A stretch of DNA of 64,000 bases from Palsa-465 sp963744845 (GTDB lineage Bacteria; Actinomycetota; Thermoleophilia; Solirubrobacterales; Solirubrobacteraceae), in contig CAVUVE010000011.1 of NCBI GenBank assembly GCA_963744845.1, forward strand, positions 1-64,000, given 5' to 3'. Numbering within the stretch: position 1 is the first letter of the stretch; each line of letters opens with the position of its first letter. This document shows positions 8,653 through 16,321 of the stretch, one piece after another. The notes beneath the pieces were generated by a model that worked only from the letters and a program-made list of their open reading frames with translations, did no database searches and was not told the DNA's origin. The translations under genes and the position numbers were made by a program.

Positions 8653-9798
8653 TTAGAGGCAGTCGAAGCGTCCGTGGGAGGTGAGCGGCGTGCTCTGGGC
8701 TACTTCGGGGAGGTACTCGTCGAGGAACACCCGGGCGACGAGCTCTTGGCGCGAAGCGACACCGACCTTGTCGTAGAGGCTTTTGGTGTGGTCCTCGACT
8801 GTGTGCGGAGAGAGAACGAGCGACTCGGCGATCTCGGAGCGTGACAACCCGCGTGCGAGGAGCGTGGCGACCTCGCGCTCGCGGGTGGTGGCGCCGAACG
8901 CCTCCAGGCGGACGGTTGCCGAGCGGGCCGCGCTGGCGCGCTCGATCACGATCGCGACGCGGCCGTCGGATCCTGAGCCCGGGCGCGACGCGTGGAGGGT
9001 GACCCAACCGTCCTGGGCTGGCACGGTGACGACGTTCGCGCCTCCCTGGGCTGCGTGGGGCGCGCTACGGACGAACCCCGCAAGGGAGAGCACCGCGGCG
9101 GGCATGTCGTCGTCGGTGTACGGGATGTCGCTGGCGGCGATCGAATCGAGCAACTCGCGGGCCGGCGGGGTGATCATCTCCACCTCGTCACCCGGGCCGA
9201 GGACGACGAGCCCGGGCGCCTCGAGCCCATTGATGCGCCGAGCCGCGTCGAAGCGCAGCGAAGTGCGGATCCCGCGCGCGACCGCCCCGGTGATCGCCCC
9301 GAGGGCGTCGGCGTCCTGCTGCTGGAACGGCCCGCTCGACGCGCGGCGGGCGAGGTGGACCGCGCCCCACACCCGGCCGCGGATGACGAATGCGGCGCGG
9401 AGCTCGTGGGGGATGTCGAGCGGCAGGAGGAGATCGCGGTATCGCGGGCTGTTCTCGGGATTGCCGCGGGTGGCATGGTTGAGGATCCCGACCGGCACCC
9501 GCTTGGTGGCGAGCTCGGCGAACGTGTTGACGTCGTCGATCATGTACTCGCTACGGATGAGCAGCTCGCCGGCGCCGGGGGTCTGCTCCGGGGTGAGGAT
9601 CCCGCGGCCGATCAGCTCCGCGGGGTCGTCGCTGGTCAGCAGACGCGTGTGCGGATCGAGCGTGTGCCAACAGCTCGCGTCGTTGTCGAGCACCGTGCGC
9701 ACCCTCGGAGCGAGCTCGGCGAAGAACTCCTTGCGCGGCAGTCCCCGGGACGCGAGGAGATCGATGTCGTCGATCAGCGCTTCGACGGACCGTGCCAT
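8653..9798 (-). CDS. LuxR-type regulator with GAF-like sensor domain
   Basis: A 381-residue regulator starting ATG at 9798. Residues 1-290 form a GAF-like sensory region (KEFFAELAPRVRTVLDNDASCWHTLDPHT, then RAAFVIRGRVWGAVHLARR, then QQQDADALGAITGAVARGI). The C-terminal 65 residues are a LuxR/FixJ helix-turn-helix (LTRE-like TTREREVATLLARGLSRSEIAESLVLSPHTVEDHTKSLYDKVGVASRQELVARVF). No receiver domain is present, so the signal is probably a ligand or redox state. It is divergent from the cupin gene at 9882. The 83-base shared promoter region contains the inverted pair ATCCC (9829-9833) / GGGAT (9843-9847). It is the likely regulator of the cupin and SnoaL-like pair. Confidence 0.9.
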   Translation of the reverse strand: MARSVEALIDDIDLLASRGLPRKEFFAELAPRVRTVLDNDASCWHTLDPHTRLLTSDDPAELIGRGILTPEQTPGAGELLIRSEYMIDDVNTFAELATKRVPVGILNHATRGNPENSPRYRDLLLPLDIPHELRAAFVIRGRVWGAVHLARRASSGPFQQQDADALGAITGAVARGIRTSLRFDAARRINGLEAPGLVVLGPGDEVEMITPPARELLDSIAASDIPYTDDDMPAAVLSLAGFVRSAPHAAQGGANVVTVPAQDGWVTLHASRPGSGSDGRVAIVIERASAARSATVRLEAFGATTREREVATLLARGLSRSEIAESLVLSPHTVEDHTKSLYDKVGVASRQELVARVFLDEYLPEVAQSTPLTSHGRFDCL

Positions 9799-9881
9799 CG
9801 CCGAAGTCTCCCACCGCGTGCAAGAAAGATCCCCGCGCGCGAGGGATGGTCACGCAGCGCGGCGCGGAGCATGCTGCGCAC

Positions 9882-10358
9882 ATGACAACTCTCACCCCTA
9901 TCGAACAGCAGCCCGGCACCGGCGAGCACCTCTGGTTCTTCGGCGGGCTGATGACGATCAAGGCGGCCGGCGACGGCGCCCTGGTCACCGAGCAGACAGC
10001 CCCCCGCGGAACCGGCTCGCCGCTCCACGTCCACCACAACGAGGACGAGTGGTTCTACGTCCTCGAAGGTGAGCTCACCATCTGGGTCGACGGCCAGACC
10101 CATGTCGCGCCCGCCGGCTCGTTCCTCCTCGGGCCGCGCGACATCCCACACACATTCATCGTGACCTCCGAGATCGCACGGTTCCTCCTGGTCACCGAGC
10201 CGGGCGACTTCGCGGGCTTCGTCCGCGCGCTCGCCGAGCCCGCCTCCGGCCCCGAGCTCCCGCCCGGTCCTCCAACGCCGCCCGACATGGAACTGGTGAT
10301 GAAGACGGCCGCCGAATACGGCCTCGAGATCCTCGGCCCTCCCGGCATCCCGGCCTGA
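9882..10358 (+). CDS. Cupin-domain protein
   Basis: A 158-residue single-cupin protein from ATG 9882. Cupin motif 1 is LHVHHNEDEWFYVLEGELTIW (H-x-H-x4-E-x6-G pattern), and motif 2 is PRDIPHTFIVTS. Together they supply the three His and one Glu that usually hold a divalent metal. The C-terminal 45 residues are Pro-rich and helical (PPGPPTPPDMELVMKTAAEYGLEILG). Members act as dioxygenases, isomerases or sugar and small-molecule binders. It lies 35 bases before a SnoaL-like gene and is divergent from a LuxR regulator, forming a small inducible unit. The reaction is unknown. Confidence 0.88.
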   Translation: MTTLTPIEQQPGTGEHLWFFGGLMTIKAAGDGALVTEQTAPRGTGSPLHVHHNEDEWFYVLEGELTIWVDGQTHVAPAGSFLLGPRDIPHTFIVTSEIARFLLVTEPGDFAGFVRALAEPASGPELPPGPPTPPDMELVMKTAAEYGLEILGPPGIPA

Positions 10359-10393
10359 CCGCTCACAGTCACTCCCAACTCAGAAAGAGACCC

Positions 10394-10810
10394 ATGCCGA
10401 CTCAAACGCTTGAGCTTGACGATCTCGCCCGAACCCGCCATGCGCACGTCGCTGCCCTCAACGCCAACGATGCAGACGGATGGGTGGCGTGCTTCGCGCC
10501 CGACGCCATCCAGATGCCGCCCAACGACCTCGCTAACGTCGGCACCGCGAACATCCACGCCTGGTCAGCGGGCATGCTTTCCGCCTTCAACGCCGAGTTC
10601 GCCCTCGACGTCGACGAGACCCACCTGGCTGGCAACAACTGGGCATTCGAGTGCGGCGCATACAACATTACCCTGACCCCGAAGACCGGCGGGGAAACGA
10701 TCCGCGATGCCGGCAAGTACATCACGATCTACAGCCGCGCAAACGACGGCCGATGGCTCATGGCCCGGGACATCTGGAACAGCAACAACCAGCCGACCCC
10801 TCACAATTGA
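10394..10810 (+). CDS. SnoaL-like / DUF4440-type NTF2-fold protein
   Basis: A 138-residue NTF2-like protein with ribosome site GAAAGAG ahead of ATG 10394. The N-terminal helix (LARTRHAHVAALNANDADGWVACFAPDAIQMPPN), central helix and final strands (ETIRDAGKYITIYSRANDGRWLMARDIWNSN) follow the SnoaL/DUF4440 pattern, including the terminal WxxxRDIWN found in this group. It follows the cupin gene by 35 bases and is probably in the same transcript. Such cone-shaped barrels bind small hydrophobic ligands or catalyse isomerisation and hydrolysis. No catalytic residue can be named. Confidence 0.85.
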   Translation: MPTQTLELDDLARTRHAHVAALNANDADGWVACFAPDAIQMPPNDLANVGTANIHAWSAGMLSAFNAEFALDVDETHLAGNNWAFECGAYNITLTPKTGGETIRDAGKYITIYSRANDGRWLMARDIWNSNNQPTPHN

Positions 10811-11023
10811 TCAGCCGTCACGCGCACGCCGACGCGCCGAACACGGGAGCGCCGGCGTCGCCACGACACCGGCCGGACGACCGCTCCGGGTCACGGCAGC
10901 CACGCGCCAACATCACCGGCAAACACCCGGCCGAACACGAAAGCAGCACTCGCTGCCCGCGACGCATGAGAGCCCGTATTCGCCAATTCCGGGGCTTAGG
11001 CGGCCGGCTCCAATTTTGTTCAG

Positions 11024-11131
11024 TGAGCGTTGGTAGCTGAGACGACCGGGGCGCCGGCCTGAGGGCGCCGAAAGCGTCCGCAGGTGGATCCGCTCTGAGA
11101 CCGGCTCGACAGTCGGCAGCTGCACTTAGCC
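11024..11131 (+). repeat. Intergenic repeat copy 6 (both boxes plus extension)
   Basis: The most complete copy. Left box TGAGCGTTGGTAGCTGAGAC is at 11024-11043. A GC-rich centre contains the pair GGCGCC/GGCGCC. Right box GAAAGCGTCCGCAGGTGGAT starts at 11070. A 3' extension, GTCGGCAGCTGCACTTAGCC (11112-11131), resembles the ends of the copies at 13801 and 34551. It fills most of the gap 10811-11125 and touches the stop region of the next minus-strand gene. Confidence 0.65.
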
Positions 11132-11737
11132 GATGCCCGTGAATTGGAGAACTGGTGCATCGCCGTTGAGCGCCCGTTGGCACCATTCGAGGACCGCACC
11201 GGCGACGTTCTGTCTGGTCATCTCGGTCGTGTCGATCGTGTGCATCTTCCAGTGAGCAGAGAGTGCTTGAAGGCGCTCCCACCTCATCGAATCCCAGCCG
11301 CCGTCGGAGACCACGTGGGTCATGTGCAGCGGATCGGTCGCCTGTCGGCGCATCCACTCGGCGAATGCTTGGTGGTGTGGCAACAGCGCCGGGTCATCCC
11401 CACGCAACGTGAGCCGCTCCGCCTGGGCATCGGGGGCGACGTCCAGCAAACACACAGCGATAGCGTCCAGGCTCGCCGCTGACGGTGCCGCGACGAGCTC
11501 GGCAGCCGGGACGGGATCACCGCACAGCAGCAGGTGGCGCCCGGATGCCTGCAGTTCGACGGCTCGGCGCACCGCGGTCTCTGCCGTCTGCTGGCGCCAC
11601 ACCCGTGACATGACTCTGGGGGCCGGCGTGAGGTGCACGAGCTCGACGCACTCAACCAACGGAGCCAGGTCAGGCTCGATCACAGCGCGGACCGTGGATT
11701 TCCCAACCCCGCTGGCACCGGTGATTAAAAGCAACAC
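11126..11737 (-). CDS. P-loop NTPase / kinase-like protein
   Basis: A 203-residue nucleotide-binding protein. It begins LLLITGASGVGKSTVRAVIEPD, a beta strand followed by a Walker A loop (GASGVGKS). Later features fit a gluconate/adenylylsulfate-kinase-like fold: GRHLLLCGDPVPAAEL, then a Val/Leu strand IAVCLLDVAPDAQAERLTLRGDD with a lid-like Arg, and a C-terminal strand HTIDTTEMTRQNVAGAVLEW, the usual ending of small-molecule kinases. The start is GTG at 11737 without a clear ribosome site. The substrate is unknown. It is monocistronic and flanked by repeat-bearing gaps. Confidence 0.8.
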   Translation of the reverse strand: MLLLITGASGVGKSTVRAVIEPDLAPLVECVELVHLTPAPRVMSRVWRQQTAETAVRRAVELQASGRHLLLCGDPVPAAELVAAPSAASLDAIAVCLLDVAPDAQAERLTLRGDDPALLPHHQAFAEWMRRQATDPLHMTHVVSDGGWDSMRWERLQALSAHWKMHTIDTTEMTRQNVAGAVLEWCQRALNGDAPVLQFTGIG

Positions 11738-11950
11738 TGAAGCGACTATTGCAGAGCACCGAGGCGCGCCTAGTTGTGAGCGTCAGCGCCCCGGTCCGAG
11801 ATTCTGCCTTGAAAACTCAGGCACTCGCCGAGGCCCTCCATGGAATGAGACGACTGCTTCAGCCGAATCCACCCAAAGCCCGGACCCGGGGCGGCAGCCG
11901 CGATCCGAGCGCAAGCCGATGCGCCGGCCGCTTGCATCGGCCCGTCGCAG

Positions 11951-11971
11951 TCAGCGTTCGGCGATTGAGAC
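11951..11971 (+). repeat. Intergenic repeat copy 7 (left box)
   Basis: TCAGCGTTCGGCGATTGAGAC, nearly identical to copies at 21301 and 26865. It lies in the 360-base gap between the P-loop gene and the cobalamin riboswitch. A weaker GAATGAGACGACTG at about 11842 may be a decayed second copy. No gene is seen in this gap. Confidence 0.55.
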
Positions 11972-12064
11972 TGAAACCTCGCGGTCAGCGACCTCCTGCG
12001 GACAGATGAGATTGCACCGGTGTGGTGGGTGAGCTCACCGAGCTGTCGGGCGTCGTCCACGACG

Positions 12065-12094
12065 TTGCGCGGCTTCGTGATCAGCGGCTACACT
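12065..12094 (+). promoter_or_regulatory. Probable sigma-70-type promoter for the riboswitch transcript
   Basis: TTGCGC at 12065-12070 and TACACT at 12089-12094 are separated by 18 bases and lie immediately before the conserved riboswitch core. Position rather than perfect consensus makes this convincing. Confidence 0.45.
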
Positions 12095-12099
12095 CGCGA

Positions 12100-12210
12100 C
12101 GTCGCTGCAGAGCCGGGAAGTCGGTGCAAGTCCGACACGGTCCTCATCACTGTGACCAGGGAGCTTGAACCCTATGTCGCCACCGGGCCCACCGGCCCGG
12201 GAAGGCGGGG
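12100..12210 (+). promoter_or_regulatory. Cobalamin (B12) riboswitch
   Basis: The conserved core of a cobalamin aptamer is present. GCCGGGAAGTCGGTGCAAG leads into the B12 box (GTGCAAGTCCGACACGGTCC, then ATCACTGTGACC at 12124-12157). The distal closing segment follows at 12176-12208: GTCGCCACCGGG, loop, then CCGGGAAGGCGG. The spacing and the terminal CCGGGAAGGC agree with actinobacterial class-I-like aptamers. It is upstream of a homocysteine S-methyltransferase, about 210 bases before its ATG, leaving room for an expression platform at 12211-12420. No poly-U terminator is visible in that leader, so translational control is as likely as attenuation. Confidence 0.85.
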
Positions 12211-12421
12211 TCAGAGTACTTGACCTGGGAGTAGGAGACCGCCTGTATCGTCGTGTAGTGCCGATCCACGAGAGATGGAGGGCCTGTGCCGACGATCATG
12301 CTTGCGCTCATCGCCAGGGATACCGGCGGGAGGCGGCCGCTGGCGTCGCCCGCTGCTGTCGACGTCTGACTGTCTGCTCTCTCGTGAGACATCCGGTCCC
12401 TTCACCACCGAGGAGCAATAC

Positions 12422-13489
12422 ATGACTGAGTCCACCCATGAGGTTCCGAGCGGGGACCTGACCGCGCGCCTGGACGCGGGGCCGGTGATCTGTGCCGAGG
12501 GCTTTCTGTTCGAGCTGGAGCGTCGTGGATACCTGAGCGCCGGTGAGTTCGTCCCGGAGGTTGCCCTGGAATACCCGGACGCCCTCCGGACCCTGCATGT
12601 CGACTTTCAGCGCGCCGGCAGCGACATCGTCGAGGCGTTCACGTACAACGGTCACCGCGAGAAGATGCGGGTCATCGGCAAGGAGGACCTGCTCGAGCCG
12701 CTGAACCGCGCCGCACTCGAGATCGCCCGGGAGGTCGCCGACCAGCGACCCGGCGACCTTATGGCCGGCAATATCTCGAACACCAACATCTGGGACCCCG
12801 GGGATGCCGCCCGCCAGACCGAGGTGCGCGGCATGTTCGAAGAGATGGTCGGCTGGGCCGTCGAGGGCGGCGCCGACATGATCATCGGTGAGACGTTCTA
12901 CTACGCCGGTGAGGCGCTGGCGGCGCTCGAGGTCGCGAAGGCCACCGGCCTGCCCGTCGTCCTCACCGTCGCGCCGATGGCGCTGGAGGAGATGGCCGAC
13001 GGGGTCGGCATCGTGGAGACCTGCCAGCGGCTGGAGCAGGCCGGCGCGGACGTGGTGGGCATGAACTGCTTCCGCGGGCCCGAGACGATGCTGCCCTGGC
13101 TAAAGCAGATCCGCGCGGCCGTGTCGTGCCACGTCGGCGCGCTGCCGATCCCCTACCGGACCAACGCCGAGGAACCGACCTTCTTCAACCTCAGCGACGA
13201 CCGCGCGAGGGTGCCATCGCCGCACGGCCGCACCTTCCCGACCGCGCTGGACCCGCTGTACGCCAACCGGTACGAGATCGGCGCCTTCGCCAAGACAGTC
13301 CACGACCTCGGCATCAATTACATCGGCGTCTGCTGCGGTGCCTCGCCCATGCTGATCCGCGAGACCGCTGAAGCAGTCGGAAAGTCCACCGAGGCCAGCC
13401 GGTTCTCCGAGAACATGCACAACCACTTCATGTACGGCGACAACGAGCGGCTACCCGAGCACATCGTCGCGCTCGGCGACGAGGCCTAG
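12422..13489 (+). CDS. Homocysteine S-methyltransferase family protein (BHMT-like)
   Basis: A 355-residue Zn-dependent thiol methyltransferase starting at ATG 12422 behind a strong GAGGAG. The barrel carries the three Cys ligands in the family positions: VVGMNCFRG (Cys216) and IGVCCGAS (Cys304, Cys305). The substrate-side motifs LDAGPVICAEG near residue 20 and MAGNISNTN near 115 are also present. Relatives use betaine, S-methylmethionine or methylcobalamin-bound methyl groups to make methionine from homocysteine. It is a stand-alone methyltransferase domain without the B12-binding half of MetH. It lies downstream of a cobalamin riboswitch, which suggests a B12-independent substitute for MetH that is switched off when B12 is plentiful. 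That role is inferred. Confidence 0.88.
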   Translation: MTESTHEVPSGDLTARLDAGPVICAEGFLFELERRGYLSAGEFVPEVALEYPDALRTLHVDFQRAGSDIVEAFTYNGHREKMRVIGKEDLLEPLNRAALEIAREVADQRPGDLMAGNISNTNIWDPGDAARQTEVRGMFEEMVGWAVEGGADMIIGETFYYAGEALAALEVAKATGLPVVLTVAPMALEEMADGVGIVETCQRLEQAGADVVGMNCFRGPETMLPWLKQIRAAVSCHVGALPIPYRTNAEEPTFFNLSDDRARVPSPHGRTFPTALDPLYANRYEIGAFAKTVHDLGINYIGVCCGASPMLIRETAEAVGKSTEASRFSENMHNHFMYGDNERLPEHIVALGDEA

Positions 13490-13800
13490 CTGCCCAACAC
13501 CCTCCCCTGCCCACCGACCGCTTAACCCTGCTCAGCGCAGTTGGCTCAGTGGGCGGGGAAGCGGACCCCCAATTGACTCGCTGCCCGACGTCAGGCGGAC
13601 GCGGCGACATCGCCGACAGCCGCCACTTCGCCGAGCACTTAGAAGGAGCCCGACGCGCACCCCGCCGGCGAGCGGCTTACCGTGCGCCTCCAAGCCGGCG
13701 AGCCAAACGCCGAGCGGGGGAACCGACCTTCAAGCACAACGCCGCCAGCGACACGCCTCAAGGCAGCCTCCCGCAGCCTTCCCCTGCGGACTCCTGGTCG

Positions 13801-13849
13801 GCGTCCGCTCAGCGATGCCCTTGCGGGCGTCGGCTGCCGCTATTAGACC
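13801..13849 (+). repeat. Intergenic repeat, second form (copy 8)
   Basis: A 49-base element beginning GCGTCCGCTCAGCGATGCCC and ending GGCTGCCGCTATTAGACC. It matches the element at 34551-34598 over almost its whole length. It lies in the 451-base gap 13490-13940 after the methyltransferase. The rest of the gap shows no protein-like frame. Confidence 0.6.
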
Positions 13850-13940
13850 TCAGGGGAGGCGGCCTAGATCCGTTCCGAGATCTCCTTCAGCGGGCGCGAG
13901 ATCTCCTGGTTAGTCCGGATGAAGAGCGCGGCTGTTGGGG

Positions 13941-14411
13941 TCAGCCTCGCAGCATGGCGATGGTTGCGACTGCGCCCCCGGCCACCGGAACAGCAAGCGC
14001 ACTGACGATTACGGCGAGCGCTGGCCGGTTGTGGGTTGCTATCGCTGCATCAACGAGAACGGCTACGCCGGCCAGCGCCGAACCCACTAGGAACCACCCC
14101 AAGCTACCGGCTTCCCACCGGTCAAGAGGCCGAGCGCGCGCGAGAAGACTGCCATCACGCATCATCAGCACGGCGCTCATGAGACCCATGGACCCCAGTC
14201 CAATCATCGTTAGCGCTGGTCCGATGCTACGCGTGAACAGACCCAGGGCAGCCGCGCCAGATAGACCTCCGATCACGAAGTAGACCGCGGTGAGCCTCAA
14301 AGCGAGTGCCGGCCCCTCAGTCTGCCTCCGACGTTCGCTGTTCGCCCATGGCAGCGCGGCCGTGAACGCGACGACCGGAACGGCGATCAACAAGATCCCG
14401 GCGAGGACCAC
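13941..14411 (-). CDS. Integral membrane protein, four helices, hypothetical
   Basis: A 156-residue protein from GTG 14411. Four hydrophobic segments are visible: residues 1-20 (VLAGILLIAVPVVAFTAALP), 42-60 (VYFVIGGLSGAAALGLF), 66-87 (ALTMIGLGSMGLMSAVLMM), and 105-152 in two closely spaced helices around AIATHNRP. There is no enzyme motif or Cys pair. It does not belong to any operon. I do not recognise a family; function unknown. Confidence 0.7.
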   Translation of the reverse strand: MVLAGILLIAVPVVAFTAALPWANSERRRQTEGPALALRLTAVYFVIGGLSGAAALGLFTRSIGPALTMIGLGSMGLMSAVLMMRDGSLLARARPLDRWEAGSLGWFLVGSALAGVAVLVDAAIATHNRPALAVIVSALAVPVAGGAVATIAMLRG

Positions 14412-14554
14412 GTCGCGTTAGTACCCGAACTTCCGGGCCCCCAGCCGAGCGGGTCCTGAGACTCCGGCCGATTGACATCGCCTCGCACAGCGATGCGCGG
14501 CTGGTGCTTTGATCGATGAGCGGTAGCCGGACCGAGCCCACCGAGGCGTTCGAT

Positions 14555-14630
14555 AGAGGTTCGCGATCTGAGACCAGGGGCCGGCGTTCGTCCGCTTCGT
14601 CCTCGAGAGGTGCGGTAGTGGATGGGCTCG
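14555..14630 (+). repeat. Intergenic repeat copy 9 (both boxes)
   Basis: Left box AGAGGTTCGCGATCTGAGAC at 14555-14574 and right box GTGCGGTAGTGGATGGGCTC from 14610, 76 bases. It lies in the 393-base gap 14412-14804, in which no gene is supported. Confidence 0.5.
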
Positions 14631-14804
14631 TTCGACTAGCCGTGCCTTCCGCGCCAATCGAGCCCTCAGCGGAGCGCAGACCCGCTTTTGCGTTTCGGGC
14701 CCAAGCGGCCTAAGCGACCTTGGTTCGGCCGTTGGTCGCGCCTGTCTGGGTGGCGTCGTGACAGGACCGCGAAGTCGACGAGCACCGACGTTGTCAGGGC
14801 CGTT

Positions 14805-15227
14805 TCAGGGTATCGACCCGAGGCTCACTGATCCGTCGTCGTGCAGCTTCCAGCCGCGCACCCAGGCCACCTCCCACGTGTGGCCGTCCGGATCGGCAAA
14901 CACGCCGGAGTAGCCGAATGGCTTCTCGACCGCCTCCCGGGTGACGGTCGCTCCGGCCTCGATCGCGTCCTTGATGACGGCGTCGACGGTCTCGGTGTCG
15001 TGCACGGCGTAGGCGAGGGCGGCTTTGCCATAGCCGCCGCGGTCTGCGACGCCGCCGTCGACGTCGAGCTTCTCGCGCCACCACAGCGAAAGGATCATCC
15101 CGCCGGCCTGGAACATGACGATGTCTCCGTCGGTGGCGTTAACCGTCCAACCGAGCCGTTCATAGAAAGCGCGCGCCGCGGGGACGTCGTCGACGGGGAG
15201 AGTGATCACGCTCACTCGCTGTTGCAT
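14805..15227 (-). CDS. VOC/glyoxalase-superfamily protein
   Basis: A 140-residue VOC protein. It opens VSVITLPVDDVPAARAFYERLGW and ends with GVFADPDGHTWEVAWVRGW, the D-P-D-G-H-x-W-E signature in which Glu commonly ligates metal. The middle (GGMILSLWWREKLDVDG) is typical of the subgroup often annotated as lactoylglutathione-lyase-like. It starts 21 bases after the stop of the AraC-type gene and should be its co-transcribed partner. The VOC protein may be the effector enzyme controlled by that regulator. Confidence 0.88.
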   Translation of the reverse strand: MQQRVSVITLPVDDVPAARAFYERLGWTVNATDGDIVMFQAGGMILSLWWREKLDVDGGVADRGGYGKAALAYAVHDTETVDAVIKDAIEAGATVTREAVEKPFGYSGVFADPDGHTWEVAWVRGWKLHDDGSVSLGSIP

Positions 15228-15248
15228 GGGAAGGCAGGCTCGCAGCCC

Positions 15249-15935
15249 TCAGCCGTCGATGCCCTGCAAGAAACGGCCATTCAGCAATTCGTGCGGCGTG
15301 GCCCCAGCGAGCGGGCGAATGTCGTTGATCATGTGCGACTCATCGTGGTAGCCGCACTCCACGGCGGTGCGCGCCCAGCTATCGCCGCGGCCCGCCGCCA
15401 GCGTCGCCTGCATGCGCCCGATGCGAGCGAGCCGCTTGGGGGTGTGGCCGGTCGCCGCGAGCATTCGCCGCCGCAGGTGACGCTCGCTGTAGCCCGTCTG
15501 CCGAGCTAACCAACCCACGCTGGGCGCATGCAGCGCGAGCGACGCGATTGGGTCGGGCTCGGGGGCGTCGGCGGCCAGGGAGGTGAGCGATCGCGGCCTG
15601 ACGACCTCGGCCAGCGGGATTCGCAAGCCCGCCAGCTCGCTAGCTGGAACACCGTAGAGAGCGGTGAAGGCACCCGGTCGCAGTCGGACACCGTGGCTCA
15701 CGTCCCCAGCCCGCAGATCGGCCATCAGCGCGGTGGTCAGCGTACCCACGAGATCGCCGCCGATCAGGTCCATGCAGCCGTCCGGCAGCACGTGTAGCCG
15801 CTGCGACACCTCGCACCGCAGCGTCCACACCGTCGCGACCCACGGAGAAAGACGCGGATCGGGTGCATACTCGCGCCAGCGCAGCCCGGGGCCGCCGAGG
15901 AAGATCGCGTGCACAGGGCAGAAGCGATGAAGCAT
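15249..15935 (-). CDS. AraC-family transcriptional regulator
   Basis: About 228 residues from ATG 15935; the open frame extends to 15980. The N-terminal half (YAPDPRLSPWVATVWTLRC, LPDGCMDLIGGDLVG, RLRPGAFTALYGVPASELAGLRIPL) is the DUF6597-type sensor common in AraC proteins paired with VOC genes. The C-terminal double helix-turn-helix runs from APSVGWLARQTGYSERHLRRRMLAATGHTPKRLARIGRMQATL to TAVECGYHDESHMINDIRPLAGATPHELL. The latter carries the conserved second-HTH G-Y-x-D-x-S-H pattern. It is likely an activator of itself and the adjoining VOC gene. The inducer is not predictable. Confidence 0.9.
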   Translation of the reverse strand: MLHRFCPVHAIFLGGPGLRWREYAPDPRLSPWVATVWTLRCEVSQRLHVLPDGCMDLIGGDLVGTLTTALMADLRAGDVSHGVRLRPGAFTALYGVPASELAGLRIPLAEVVRPRSLTSLAADAPEPDPIASLALHAPSVGWLARQTGYSERHLRRRMLAATGHTPKRLARIGRMQATLAAGRGDSWARTAVECGYHDESHMINDIRPLAGATPHELLNGRFLQGIDG

Positions 15936-16019
15936 CAAGGCACACTGATGTTGACACGCCCGCGTGCCTGCCCGCCTCAAGATGACACGAGCAGGCTGCG
16001 GCCGCCGACATTGGGGAGG

Positions 16020-16192
16020 TCAACCCTCCCACACGACGACGTCCCGCGCGATGGCATCCTCGCGGGCGGAGTCCAGCAGGCGCGATTTGCCGATCCCGGG
16101 CGGCCCCTCGATCATCACGACACCGCCGCGTCCGGCGGCGGCCCCGGACAGGCACGCGCGATGGCCGTGACCTCGCGGTCGCGCTCGATCAG
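16020..16192 (-). pseudogene. Remnant of the N-terminus of an AAA/LuxR-type ATPase regulator
   Basis: Only the first 55-60 residues of a large regulator survive. In one frame LIERDREVTAIARAC follows a GGAGG ribosome site. One base over, GAAAGRGGVVMIEGPPGIGKSRLLDSARE continues with a Walker A motif (GPPGIGKS), then ARDVVVWEG and a stop at 16020. Intact relatives are about 900 residues, with an ATPase core, TPR-like repeats and a C-terminal LuxR HTH, none of which follows. A frameshift plus 3' truncation therefore mark this as dead. It sits between the AraC gene and a giant propeller gene. Confidence 0.65.
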
Positions 16193-16321
16193 ATCCTCCG
16201 TTGAGCCAGTCGTTCATTCGCGCGGATGCTAGGCGGCAGCGCTGGCCTCGGGGTGGTCGCAGGAAAAGATCAGCCACGGCGGCCGACGCGAACTCAGCGG
16301 GCCCCGAGGAGGATCTGCGTC

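Noticed and set aside
12211..12421. A leader peptide or terminator between riboswitch and methyltransferase
   Set aside because: Short frames exist but lack ribosome sites, and no GC-rich hairpin followed by T residues can be seen.
13549..14283. A 244-residue + strand frame
   Set aside because: Mostly an intergenic stretch plus the antisense of the four-helix membrane protein; Arg/Pro-rich composition typical of non-coding GC-rich DNA.
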